Assembly: GCA_030599515.1 (NCBI GenBank)
Contig: JAUVNV010000020.1
Span: 1 to 17,386, forward strand
Direction: 5' to 3'
Length of the DNA: 17,386 nt
Source: Acidimicrobiia bacterium
GTDB taxonomy: Bacteria; Actinomycetota; Acidimicrobiia; Spongiisociales; UBA5794
Shown one piece after another: positions 5,549 to 13,709 of the stretch. A program made the translations under genes and the position numbers. Within the stretch, counting starts at the first letter, position 1; every line of letters begins with the position of its first letter. The notes beneath the pieces were generated by a model that saw nothing but the letters and a program-made list of their open reading frames with translations, was not told the origin of the DNA and searched no databases.

Positions 5549-7351
5549 CTAGAACGACTCGACCGGCAGGTCCATGAGCCCACCGTCCTCGGTCTCAGCG
5601 AGTGTTCGGCGCAGATGCGCTTTCGGGAGCACAGTCTGTGCGAAGTACCGCGCCGACGCGACCTTTCCTTCGTAGAACGCCCGGTCGGTGTCGCTCGCCT
5701 CGGGCAGCGCCTCGAGGGCGATGTCGGCGTGGCGGATCAGGAGCCAGCCGATGACCACCTCGGCGAGACTCTCCAGCAAGGGTGTCGTGTGCAGCCCCGT
5801 CTTGTAGATCAGCGGCGGATCCTGCATTGCACCCATCGAGTAGCCGACGAGCGCTCCGACGTGCATCTGGAGGTCCTCGAGCGCCTTCCCGAGCAGTTCA
5901 CGCTCGACCGCCATCTCTTCAGAGCCGCCCTTGACCGTTTCGAGGATGTCCTGGCCGAGACGCATCAGCGTCGCACCCTGGTCCCTGGCGATCTTCCGAA
6001 AGAAGAGGTCGAGGCCCTGGATCGCGGTCGTTCCTTCGTAGATCGTGTCGATCTTCGCGTCGCGGATGTACTGCTCCATCGGATAGTCGCGCGAGTAGCC
6101 GGAGCCACCGAACACCTGCAACGACTGTGCCAGCAGTTCGTACGCCTTCTCGGATGAATACCCCTTCACCAAAGGAAGGAGCAGATCGTTGAGCTTCGCC
6201 CAGTACGGCTCCTCGGGATGGAGGTGCGCCATGTCGAGAACCCACGCCGCGTAGATCACCATCGCCCGCATCCCTTCGGCATGGGCCTTCTGTGTCATCA
6301 GCATGCGCCGCACCGCGGGATGGTGGATGATCGTGACCCGTGGCGCCGTCTTGTCGCGACTCTGGGTGAGATCGGCCGATTGGACCCGTTCCTGGGCGTA
6401 CTCGAGCGCGTTCAGGTATCCCGTGGAGAGCGTCGCCGCTGCCTTGACACCGATCGACATGCGGGCGTCCTCGATGACGAGGAACATCTGCCGGATACCC
6501 TCGTGCACGTTGCCGACGAGGTAGCCGACCGCGGGTTCGTCCATGCCGAACGTGAGTTCACAGGTCGTGGATCCGCGAATCCCCATCTTGTCCTCGAGGC
6601 CCGTCGCCACAACACCGTTGCGCTCTCCGAGAGAGCCGTCCTCGTTGACGTGATACTTCGGGACGATGAACATCGACAAGCCCTTCGTCCCCGGTTCGGC
6701 GCCCGGACGCCGGGCGAGGACGAGGTGGATGATGTTCTCGTTGTAGTCGCTCTCACCCGATGTGATGAATCGTTTCACACCCTCGATGTGCCACATATCT
6801 CCTTCGACGTGGAAGGCCTTCGTGATCCCGGCACCCACGTCGGAACCCGCATCTGCCTCAGTGAGCACCATCGTGCCGCCCCAGTTCCGTTCGACCATCG
6901 GAACCGCAAACCGCTCGACCTGTTCCGGGGTCGCGACGGCTTCGATCACCCGCGCCATGAGGACACCGGTCGCGAAGAGATAGGCGGCGGCGTTCGCACC
7001 GGCGAACAGTTCGCCCGAGGCCCAACGCAACGCCTCCGGTGCTCCAAAGCCGCCGAGGCTCTTCGGAAGACCGACAAGATGCCAACCGCCCTCGTGGAAA
7101 GCATCGAGGCTCTTCTTGATACCGGGAGGCAACTCGACCTCGCCGTCGACGAGTTTGAGTTTGACACGGTCGCCTTCGACGAAGCTCTCGGCGAAGTCCT
7201 CCGTAGCAAGGCGCTCGACCTCGCGCAGGATGTCCATCGCGGTGTCGTGATCGATCTCCTCGAACGGTGCTTCGCCGAGATACTCATCGACCCCGTAGGC
7301 CTCGAAAAGGTTGAACTGCAGATCCCGAAGGTTGCTCTTGTAGTGGCTCAT
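5549..7351 (-). CDS. Acyl-CoA dehydrogenase, FadE5-like
   Basis: A 600-residue FAD enzyme for the first step of fatty acid beta-oxidation, acyl-CoA to trans-2-enoyl-CoA. The N-terminus MSHYKSNLRDLQFNLFE closely resembles what I recall of mycobacterial FadE5, a long acyl-CoA dehydrogenase with an extra C-terminal domain and broad chain-length use. Landmarks: GGTMVLTEADAGSDVGA (158-174), the FAD-binding segment; KRFITSGE (193-200); EDKMGIRGSTTCEL (253-266); LQVFGGSGYSRDYPMEQYIRDAKI (411-434); then IYEGTTAIQGLDL (437-449), where E439 is the expected catalytic base. Residues ~455-600 form the extra C-terminal domain. The ATG has GGGGAG upstream. It is divergent from a TetR regulator with a shared operator, so probably repressed by it and induced by a fatty acyl ligand. 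Confidence 0.94.
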   Translation of the reverse strand: MSHYKSNLRDLQFNLFEAYGVDEYLGEAPFEEIDHDTAMDILREVERLATEDFAESFVEGDRVKLKLVDGEVELPPGIKKSLDAFHEGGWHLVGLPKSLGGFGAPEALRWASGELFAGANAAAYLFATGVLMARVIEAVATPEQVERFAVPMVERNWGGTMVLTEADAGSDVGAGITKAFHVEGDMWHIEGVKRFITSGESDYNENIIHLVLARRPGAEPGTKGLSMFIVPKYHVNEDGSLGERNGVVATGLEDKMGIRGSTTCELTFGMDEPAVGYLVGNVHEGIRQMFLVIEDARMSIGVKAAATLSTGYLNALEYAQERVQSADLTQSRDKTAPRVTIIHHPAVRRMLMTQKAHAEGMRAMVIYAAWVLDMAHLHPEEPYWAKLNDLLLPLVKGYSSEKAYELLAQSLQVFGGSGYSRDYPMEQYIRDAKIDTIYEGTTAIQGLDLFFRKIARDQGATLMRLGQDILETVKGGSEEMAVERELLGKALEDLQMHVGALVGYSMGAMQDPPLIYKTGLHTTPLLESLAEVVIGWLLIRHADIALEALPEASDTDRAFYEGKVASARYFAQTVLPKAHLRRTLAETEDGGLMDLPVESF

Positions 7352-7434
7352 TGCTCACTCCCCGGCTGGTGTCGCCATCGTGTTCCTGGCGGCGAACAGA
7401 ACCGGAAGCGGACCACCGGTCGTCCGACTTTTTG

Positions 7435-7440
7435 AGTATA
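7435..7440 (-). promoter_or_regulatory. Likely -10 element of the acyl-CoA dehydrogenase promoter
   Basis: TATACT on the minus strand matches five of six consensus bases. It directly abuts the inverted-repeat operator at 7441-7457, so a bound repressor would cover the -10/-35 spacer. TTGAGC lies 20 bases upstream, a longer than ideal spacing for a -35. Confidence 0.45.
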
Positions 7441-7457
7441 CACTCCATTTTGGAGTG
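7441..7457. promoter_or_regulatory. TetR-type operator in the divergent acyl-CoA dehydrogenase/tetR promoter region
   Basis: CACTCCA and TGGAGTG form a perfect seven-base inverted repeat around TTT. It is the only strong palindrome in the 150-base gap between the divergent genes. Position next to the minus-strand -10 and over a possible plus-strand -35 (TTGGAG, 7450-7455, 19 bases before TATCCT) suggests control of both directions. Confidence 0.7.
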
Positions 7458-7501
7458 CCCGCTCAAGATCGGAGTATCCTCGCCTGCGAAGGAGGTCCGC
7501 G

Positions 7502-8053
7502 ATGGCCCGCTATCAAGTAGGGATCAGGACCGAGACGAAGATCATCGAGGCTACGCGCCAACTTCTGGCGGAGGGCGGCCTCGATGCTGCAACGCTCAAA
7601 GCGATCTGTGACCGGGCCGGCGTGCAGGCCGGGTCCTTCTACAACATCTTCCCTTCCAAGGAACAAGCCATCATGCAGGTAGCGAGGGACGCGATCCAGG
7701 TGGTCGATCCCGATCCCGAGCATGCCGGCACGGACACCCTCGACGACCTCGTCGACGCGTACATCCGATTCGTGATCGATCAATCCGATCTCGCCCGTAT
7801 CTACCTCCAACTCGCGGTCTCCGGGAGCAGCGACGACTCCGTCGCCCGTCGGTTCCTCCGACATCACGTCCGGCGTGTGGAACGCTTTGCCGCAGCGATG
7901 CTGAGAGCGGACGGCGCACTGGCCGACGATGAGGCGACGACCAAGGCCGAGGTGCTGCTCGGCGCCCTCGACGGACTCGCTTTCCGGTGGGTGCTCGACC
8001 GTACCTTCGACTTCGCCAAGCACGCCCGAATCGCTGCCTCCCACTACGGATGA
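7502..8053 (+). CDS. TetR/AcrR-family transcriptional regulator
   Basis: A 183-residue dimeric repressor. Residues ~10-55 form the DNA-binding domain: TKIIEATRQLLAEGGLDAAT, then the helix-turn-helix LKAICDRAGVQAGSFYNIFPSKEQAI with the family's Y-x-x-F-x-S-K ending. The rest is an all-helical ligand and dimerisation domain, not conserved enough to name the ligand. The start is fixed by an excellent AAGGAGGT five bases upstream of the ATG. The gene is divergent from the acyl-CoA dehydrogenase across a perfect inverted repeat, so it most likely represses that gene and itself in response to an acyl-CoA or fatty acid. This is inferred from context only. Confidence 0.92.
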   Translation: MARYQVGIRTETKIIEATRQLLAEGGLDAATLKAICDRAGVQAGSFYNIFPSKEQAIMQVARDAIQVVDPDPEHAGTDTLDDLVDAYIRFVIDQSDLARIYLQLAVSGSSDDSVARRFLRHHVRRVERFAAAMLRADGALADDEATTKAEVLLGALDGLAFRWVLDRTFDFAKHARIAASHYG

Positions 8054-8064
8054 CCGAAGTGCCC

Positions 8065-8087
8065 CTCCCGGGCGCACCGACCGGGAG
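8065..8087. terminator. Possible bidirectional hairpin between convergent tetR and GNAT genes
   Basis: CTCCCGG (8065-8071) and CCGGGAG (8081-8087) make a seven-bp GC-rich stem with a nine-base loop, in the 45-base gap between two convergent stop codons. No T-run on either side, so rho-independent activity is uncertain. Confidence 0.45.
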
Positions 8088-8098
8088 CCGACGATACG

Positions 8099-9058
8099 TC
8101 ACCGAGTCGTCGACCCCTTCGCGACCAGATCAGAAACCGACCCGATGTGGTGCCACCCATGCCAGGAGGTGGAACCGGCGTGGTGCCCGCGGCGCTCCAT
8201 CGCCGCCATCATCGGGTGGTTCTCAACGTCGACGTCCGACAGAATGGACGTGAATCCCAGTTGCCTGGCCGCAGCGGTGCCCGCGACGATCAGGTCGTCG
8301 ATGTAGCCGTTGCCGCGGTGTGAGGGCAGAACGCCGACGTAGGTGATCGTTGCGGTGTCCGGTCTGCCGAAATCCGATACGGCGACGATGCCGACCGGTC
8401 GACCGTCCGGGAGCCGACCTTCGAGCCACATCGGAGCGTCGTCGTCGTTCGAGTAGGTCATCATGACCGAGGCCCAGTCGCGCTCGCTCATTCGATGGCG
8501 ATACCACTGGTCGTTCCGATCGAGAGTCTCCCGGGGAACCCCGGCGAAGACGTCGCGATAGTGGCGAGGGCCGACGTCATCGATGCTCCGGAGGACAAGG
8601 CGGGACGGGACCTCGAGATCACTCCCGTCATCGCGCCACAAGAACCCCTCCTTCTCCTGGAAGAGCACAAGATCGAGAGCCCCGGCCAGCGCCAGGCGTT
8701 GGGCGACCTGTGCGTGTATGTCGCGGTTGGTCCGGAGCTGGAGCCGGTCGGGTATCGGATCGGTAATCCGGCCGAGGGCTTCGACAACCAGACCCCCGGC
8801 AAGGACCGTGTCGTCCGGAAGCCAGAGATCGAACACGTGCAGCTCGTCGGGTGGAAGATCTCCGAGATACTCGGGCGGACAGGTCGGATCGACGACGAAC
8901 GCCACCCGGCCGATCGACGTCCCGTCATCCTCGAGGACGAACGACCACTCGGGACGCCCTGATCCGTCCTCCCAGGCCTCAGATAGATCGCCGGCGAGAT
9001 CGGGTGCGCCGGGAACGGTGAAGTCGGCGGGCGCGCTGATCGAACGAAGCGTGGACAT
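8099..9058 (-). CDS. GNAT-family N-acetyltransferase with two domains
   Basis: A 319-residue protein, about twice the length of one GNAT domain. The C-terminal half (about 155-300) carries the acetyl-CoA-binding motif A as ITYVGVLPSHRGNGYIDDLI (238-257), followed by AAARQLGFTSILSDVDVENHPMMAAMERRGH, the usual motif B region. The N-terminal half (about 20-150) has the strand pattern of a degenerate GNAT fold (VLEDDGTSIGRVAFV; DELHVFDLWLPDD) but no clear pyrophosphate loop, as in other tandem acetyltransferases where only one half is active. Substrate unknown. AAGGA five bases before the ATG supports the start. Divergent from the alpha/beta hydrolase gene across a 48-base gap; convergent with tetR. 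Confidence 0.85.
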   Translation of the reverse strand: MSTLRSISAPADFTVPGAPDLAGDLSEAWEDGSGRPEWSFVLEDDGTSIGRVAFVVDPTCPPEYLGDLPPDELHVFDLWLPDDTVLAGGLVVEALGRITDPIPDRLQLRTNRDIHAQVAQRLALAGALDLVLFQEKEGFLWRDDGSDLEVPSRLVLRSIDDVGPRHYRDVFAGVPRETLDRNDQWYRHRMSERDWASVMMTYSNDDDAPMWLEGRLPDGRPVGIVAVSDFGRPDTATITYVGVLPSHRGNGYIDDLIVAGTAAARQLGFTSILSDVDVENHPMMAAMERRGHHAGSTSWHGWHHIGSVSDLVAKGSTTR

Positions 9059-9093
9059 GATGTTCCTTGGAGGCGGTGGAAGGCTGAGCGCGG

Positions 9094-9099
9094 TAGCGT
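9094..9099 (+). promoter_or_regulatory. Leaderless-type -10 element for the alpha/beta hydrolase gene
   Basis: TAGCGT ends seven bases before the GTG start, fitting the TAnnnT leaderless arrangement. The only purine-rich stretch (GGAAGG) is about 25 bases upstream of the start, too far for a ribosome-binding site. Confidence 0.45.
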
Positions 9100-9106
9100 A
9101 GGTCCC

Positions 9107-9970
9107 GTGAACGACACGCTACTCGACGTCGGGGGACCCGTCCGGCTCACCGACCACGGTGGGGACGGATCGCTGCTTCTTCTCATCCACGGTCTCGGGG
9201 GTTCAACCGAGAACTGGGACGTCGTCGGCCCCGACCTCGCCGAGTTTGGTCACACCGTGGCAATCGACCTCGTCGGCTTCGGCGACTCCGAACCAGGAGA
9301 CCGGCGGGCAAGCGTCGAAGACAACGCAAGACTCGTCGCCGAAGTGATCCAGTTGCTCGGACACGACAACGCCACGCTGATCGGCAACTCCATGGGCGGC
9401 CTCATCTCCATCATCGCCGCCGCCGAGCACGCTGACCGTGTCGAGCGGATCGTGCTCGTCAACCCGGCGCTGCCCGTGAGCCGCAGACATCCTCCCGATT
9501 TCGAGGTTCTCACGAAGTTGCTCGGTCCGCTGGTTCCGGGCATCGGCGTTCCGGCGTTCAAGGCCTACCGGGCCGCCCACTCGCCGGAGGAGGAGACGGC
9601 GGAGACCTTGAGGATGATCACCGCCGATCCATCAACCGTGTCGGATCGGGCGAAGGAGCGACTCACCGAGGCCAACCGGCGCCGGCGCGGGCAAGATTGG
9701 GTGATCCCGGCGTTCCTCGAAGCCGACCGATCGATCGCCCGCTACGTGCTACGCCCCCGCCGCTACCGCAAGCTCATCCACCGGATCGGCGCCCCGACGC
9801 TGCTCATTCACGGCGCCGAGGATCGCCTGGTGTCGGTCGACTCTGCCCGGTGGGCGGCAGCCGAGCGACCCTGCTGGGAGTATGTGGAGATGGACGACGT
9901 CGGGCACGTCCCGATGCTCGAAGCGTCCGACCTCTTCGTGTCCATCGTCGGCGAGTGGCTCGGGAACTGA
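9107..9970 (+). CDS. Alpha/beta hydrolase
   Basis: A 287-residue alpha/beta-hydrolase fold enzyme, probably cytosolic (no signal peptide). The oxyanion-hole motif LIHGLGGSTENW (26-37) is followed by the nucleophile elbow GNSMGG with S95, the acid D239 in LIHGAEDRLV (233-242) and H267 in DDVGHVPM (263-270), a complete catalytic triad. The region 125-215 is a helical cap. The substrate cannot be assigned; similar proteins are annotated as esterases, lactonases or C-C bond hydrolases. GTG at 9107 is chosen because the first strand (LLDVGGPVRLTDHGG) begins right after it and a leaderless -10 precedes it. Its stop is three bases from that of the convergent lipoprotein rhodanese gene. Confidence 0.9.
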   Translation: MNDTLLDVGGPVRLTDHGGDGSLLLLIHGLGGSTENWDVVGPDLAEFGHTVAIDLVGFGDSEPGDRRASVEDNARLVAEVIQLLGHDNATLIGNSMGGLISIIAAAEHADRVERIVLVNPALPVSRRHPPDFEVLTKLLGPLVPGIGVPAFKAYRAAHSPEEETAETLRMITADPSTVSDRAKERLTEANRRRRGQDWVIPAFLEADRSIARYVLRPRRYRKLIHRIGAPTLLIHGAEDRLVSVDSARWAAAERPCWEYVEMDDVGHVPMLEASDLFVSIVGEWLGN

Positions 9971-9980
9971 CGGTCAGTTC
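9964..9980. repeat. Perfect 17-bp palindrome spanning two convergent stop codons
   Basis: GAACTGAC and GTCAGTTC flank a single G. Both genes end in an AAC or AAC-like asparagine codon followed by TGA, so each arm contains one stop codon. The genes are only three bases apart. As RNA it can form only a short hairpin; any terminator role is uncertain. Confidence 0.6.
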
Positions 9981-10387
9981 TCGATCGGGTAGCCCTGTTC
10001 GAACCAGTTGACGATCCCGCCGTCGATCTCGTAGACCTCGACGAAGCCGAGGTCCTTCATCGTCTTGACGGCATCGGAAGACCGATTGCCGGTTCGGCAG
10101 TACATGACGTACGGCACGTTCTTGTCGAGAGCGTCGAGCTGGTCGGCGAAGTCGGCGGCGTAGAAGTCGACCATGACCGCATCGGCCAGGCGAGCCTCGT
10201 CGAACTCGTCGAGAGTGCGGATATCGAGGATGACGAGATCGGCGGGGTCGTCTGCGATCACCTGAGCGGCATCGGCGGGAGAGACCAACTGGATGCTCTG
10301 GGTGTCGGTACTCGACGAGCATGCGGTCACGAGAACCGACAGCGCCAGGATCAGCGCAAGCAGGCTTCGAATCGTTCCTGACTTCAT
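9974..10387 (-). CDS. Lipoprotein with rhodanese domain
   Basis: A 137-residue extracytoplasmic rhodanese-like sulfurtransferase. Residues 1-22 form a lipoprotein signal with lipobox LVTAC, so C23 is the likely lipidated residue, anchoring the protein on the outer face of the membrane. The rhodanese fold runs from about 32 to 135: LVSPADAAQVI, then LVILDIRTLDEFDEARL (51-67), the active-site loop YCRTGNRSSDA with C97 as the persulfide-carrying cysteine, and the closing EIDGGIVNWFEQGYP. ATG at 10385-10387 has AGGAG ten bases upstream and gives a proper signal peptide; an earlier start at 10441 would place 18 charged residues in front. It is 40 bases downstream of the cytosolic rhodanese, so likely in the same CstR-like-controlled operon. 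Confidence 0.92.
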   Translation of the reverse strand: MKSGTIRSLLALILALSVLVTACSSSTDTQSIQLVSPADAAQVIADDPADLVILDIRTLDEFDEARLADAVMVDFYAADFADQLDALDKNVPYVMYCRTGNRSSDAVKTMKDLGFVEVYEIDGGIVNWFEQGYPIEN

Positions 10388-10427
10388 GGTGTTGGGTCTC
10401 CTTCGTGTTCGCCGGCTCACCGGCGTG

Positions 10428-10745
10428 TCATGCCATTCCAAGGTCGACCAGTCCTCCGGTGAGGTTCGCTACGGTCCCGAACCCTCGTCGGACCAGGTAT
10501 TCCGCTGCAACTCCCGACCGATTCCCGGACCGGCACACGAGCAGGATGGCGCGGTCGCGATGGAGTTCGTCCAGTTCGTCGGGCAGCGACCCGAGTCTGA
10601 TGAGAGTCGAGTCGGGGAGTGTCCCCATCGCCCATTCGAACGGCTCGCGCACGTCGATGATCACGGCGTCGTTTGTCGCACTCCAGGTCTCCCAATCGCG
10701 AGCCGGAACGAGGTGCACGGCCGAGACCGATTCATCTCCGTTCAC
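10428..10745 (-). CDS. Rhodanese-like sulfurtransferase, cytosolic single domain
   Basis: A 105-residue single-domain rhodanese without signal peptide. Visible: VHLVPARDWETW (10-21), AVIIDVREPFEWAMGTLPDS (27-46), the catalytic loop LLVCRSGNRSGVAAEYL with C71, and NLTGGLVDLGMA at the end. Such proteins move sulfane sulfur between low-molecular-weight thiols or protein persulfides. The GTG start is overlapped by the TGA stop of the CstR-like regulator (GTGA), so the two proteins are translationally coupled. Upstream in-frame codons belong to the regulator gene in another frame and are not used. The C-terminus is short: family members often continue with W-x-x-x-G-x-P after GG, which is missing here. 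Confidence 0.9.
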   Translation of the reverse strand: MNGDESVSAVHLVPARDWETWSATNDAVIIDVREPFEWAMGTLPDSTLIRLGSLPDELDELHRDRAILLVCRSGNRSGVAAEYLVRRGFGTVANLTGGLVDLGMA

Positions 10746-11011
10746 GTGAGCTGCATGAACAGCTTCTCGAGCCGCACCGGGTCGTAACCATCGAGCGCTG
10801 CCTGTTCCGGGTCGGTGGCGCACATGGCCACCGTCGCGGCGAAGTACTTGTAGCCGGCATGCTCGAGCGCCCGCATCGAAGCGGAGAACTGGGTGATGAC
10901 GTCGGAGCAATCGCGCCCCTCTTCGAGCATCCCCTGGATCCCACGGATCTGCCCCTCGACTCGGCGTAGCCTCGTCAGGATGTCGTGGACCTCGATCTCC
11001 TCCAACTGCAT
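10742..11011 (-). CDS. CsoR/RcnR-family repressor, CstR-like persulfide sensor candidate
   Basis: An 89-residue helical repressor of the CsoR/DUF156 family: RLRRVEGQIRGIQGMLEEGRDCSDVITQFSASMRALEHAGY. In copper-sensing CsoR the ligands are Cys, His 25 residues on and Cys 29 residues on. Here C35 and C64 keep the 29-residue spacing, but the histidine position is T60. That is the pattern of CstR, which senses reactive sulfur species through a Cys-Cys pair and controls rhodanese genes. The two genes downstream are rhodaneses, which supports this reading. The start is ambiguous: ATG 11011 begins MQLEE, common among actinobacterial members, and leaves the operator outside the gene. ATG 11056 has a good AAGGTGAG site but would put the operator inside codons 6-12. 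Confidence 0.9.
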   Translation of the reverse strand: MQLEEIEVHDILTRLRRVEGQIRGIQGMLEEGRDCSDVITQFSASMRALEHAGYKYFAATVAMCATDPEQAALDGYDPVRLEKLFMQLT

Positions 11012-11020
11012 GGGGCCAGG

Positions 11021-11040
11021 ATATACCCCCACGGGTATAT
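11021..11040. promoter_or_regulatory. CsoR/CstR-type operator
   Basis: ATATACCC and GGGTATAT are perfect eight-base inverted arms around a four-base centre, closely resembling known CsoR/CstR operators (TACCC-GGGTA cores). It lies 9 bases before the preferred ATG and overlaps TATATC/TATCCT, a possible minus-strand -10 of a leaderless transcript, so repressor binding would block the promoter. Confidence 0.8.
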
Positions 11041-11080
11041 AGGGAGTGCGGCTCATCGCCTCACCTTGAGAAGACCGGAA

Positions 11081-11107
11081 TTGATATGATGTGACTCAGG
11101 TTATGAT
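11081..11107 (+). promoter_or_regulatory. Probable dnaK operon promoter
   Basis: TTGATA (11081-11086) and TATGAT (11102-11107) each match five of six consensus bases. The spacer is 15 bases, shorter than the ideal 17. Transcription would start near 11114, leaving about 60 bases of 5' untranslated RNA with AAGGAG before the dnaK ATG. Confidence 0.5.
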
Positions 11108-11124
11108 ATCCGTAACGACTCAAG
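11094..11124. promoter_or_regulatory. HspR (HAIR) half-sites at the dnaK promoter
   Basis: The known HspR site is CTTGAGT-N7-ACTCAAG. Here ACTCAGG (11094-11100) lies inside the promoter spacer and a perfect ACTCAAG half (11118-11124) lies just after the presumed start. CTTGAGA also occurs at 11065-11071. No pair has the seven-base spacing, so the site is degenerate. HspR is encoded at the end of this operon, making autoregulation likely. Confidence 0.4.
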
Positions 11125-11173
11125 CACATGGCTCGCGTCCTCGCGGGCTCAACAAAACGAAGGAGCACCCCGT

Positions 11174-12998
<1,825 letters not shown>

Positions 12999-13009
<11 letters not shown>

Positions 13010-13709
13010 AGGCAGCGAACAGCCGACAGCTGACAGCCAACAGCCAGAACCCGAGGCTTCCTCCCCGTCGGGGGTCCAAGCCTCTTCCTCCCCTTCAGGG
13101 GGAGGTGCCGAGCGCCAGCGAGGCGAAGGGGGTCAGACAGATTCGCTCGAAGCCGTCGAGGGCCAGGAGCTGGTCGTCGTCGAGCCCGGGGCCGCACCCA
13201 CGGCGCACGATCTCGGCCTTGAGCTCCCGGACGATCCAGCCGAAGTTCGCGACCTGCTGCTTCGCGAATTGAGCGAGGCCCGCCAGGAAGCCGGTGAGCA
13301 CCTCGAGATGCTCCAGCGCGTCGCTGCCGACTTCGACAACTTCCGCCGGCGAGTCGAGCGCGACCAGGCGGAGAACGTCGAACGGGCGTCCCAACGCGTC
13401 ATCGAGGGGCTCCTCCCGACACTCGACGCCTTCGACGCGGCAACGGCGTTCGAGCCGCAGAGCCCGTCTGAGGAGAAGATCAAGGAGGGCATGATGTCAA
13501 CTCGAGGCCAACTTCTCGAAACGCTCGCCCGCGACGGGTTCGAGCCGATCCCGACCACCGGCGAGGCTTTCGACCCGAAGGTCCATGAGGCCGTGTCCGG
13601 CCCAGGAGAGGGCGACGGTGACCTGGTCATCGGCGCCGAGTTGCGTCGCGGGTACGTCATGCGAGGGCGGGTGATCCGCCCGTCGCTCGTCACGGTGGAA
13701 CATGCGTAA
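12999..13709 (+). CDS. grpE: Nucleotide exchange factor GrpE
   Basis: A 236-residue cofactor that releases ADP from DnaK. The conserved part starts near residue 80: LLLRELSEARQEAGEHLEMLQRVAADFDNFRRRVERD, the long dimeric coiled coil, then the four-helix bundle (VIEGLLPTLDAFDAA) and the beta-wing that contacts DnaK (DGFEPIPTTGEAFDPKVHEAV...GYVMRGRVIRPSLVTV). The first ~45 residues are low complexity (Q, P, S, G rich) and are encoded by a heptamer tandem repeat and a palindromic element. ATG at 12999 overlaps the dnaK stop by 11 bases and has GGAGG just before it. No good in-frame ATG or GTG lies between the repeats and the coiled coil, so the repeat DNA is probably translated. It overlaps dnaJ by eight bases. 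Confidence 0.95.
13019..13046 (+). repeat. Four-unit heptamer tandem repeat within the start of grpE
   Basis: Units ACAGCCG, ACAGCTG, ACAGCCA and ACAGCCA follow each other without gap (consensus ACAGCYR). The seven-base unit is not a multiple of three, so a gain or loss of one unit would shift the grpE frame. Confidence 0.8.
13053..13133. repeat. Palindromic element inside the grpE coding sequence
   Basis: Two adjacent hairpins: GAGGCTT (13053-13059) with AAGCCTC (13078-13084), enclosing a CCCC-GTC-GGGG core; and CCTCCCC (13087-13093) with GGGGAGG (13099-13105). These are followed by TGCCGAGCGCCAGCGAGGC and AAGGGGGT. This layout is like REP-type intergenic elements seen in many GC-rich bacteria, but here it is in frame within grpE and encodes ASSPSGVQASSSPSGGGAER and the residues that follow. 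Confidence 0.65.

Noticed and set aside
4964..7435. Long plus-strand reading frames (4964-6157 and 6218-7435) opposite the SHOCT and acyl-CoA dehydrogenase genes.
   Set aside because: They are antisense to well-recognised genes, are arginine- and histidine-rich with no family motifs, and arise from high-GC codon bias.
11131..11155. CGCG-TCCT-CGCG in the dnaK leader as an RNA thermometer.
   Set aside because: The stem is only four bases long and does not pair with the AAGGAG site, so it gives no mechanism for temperature sensing.
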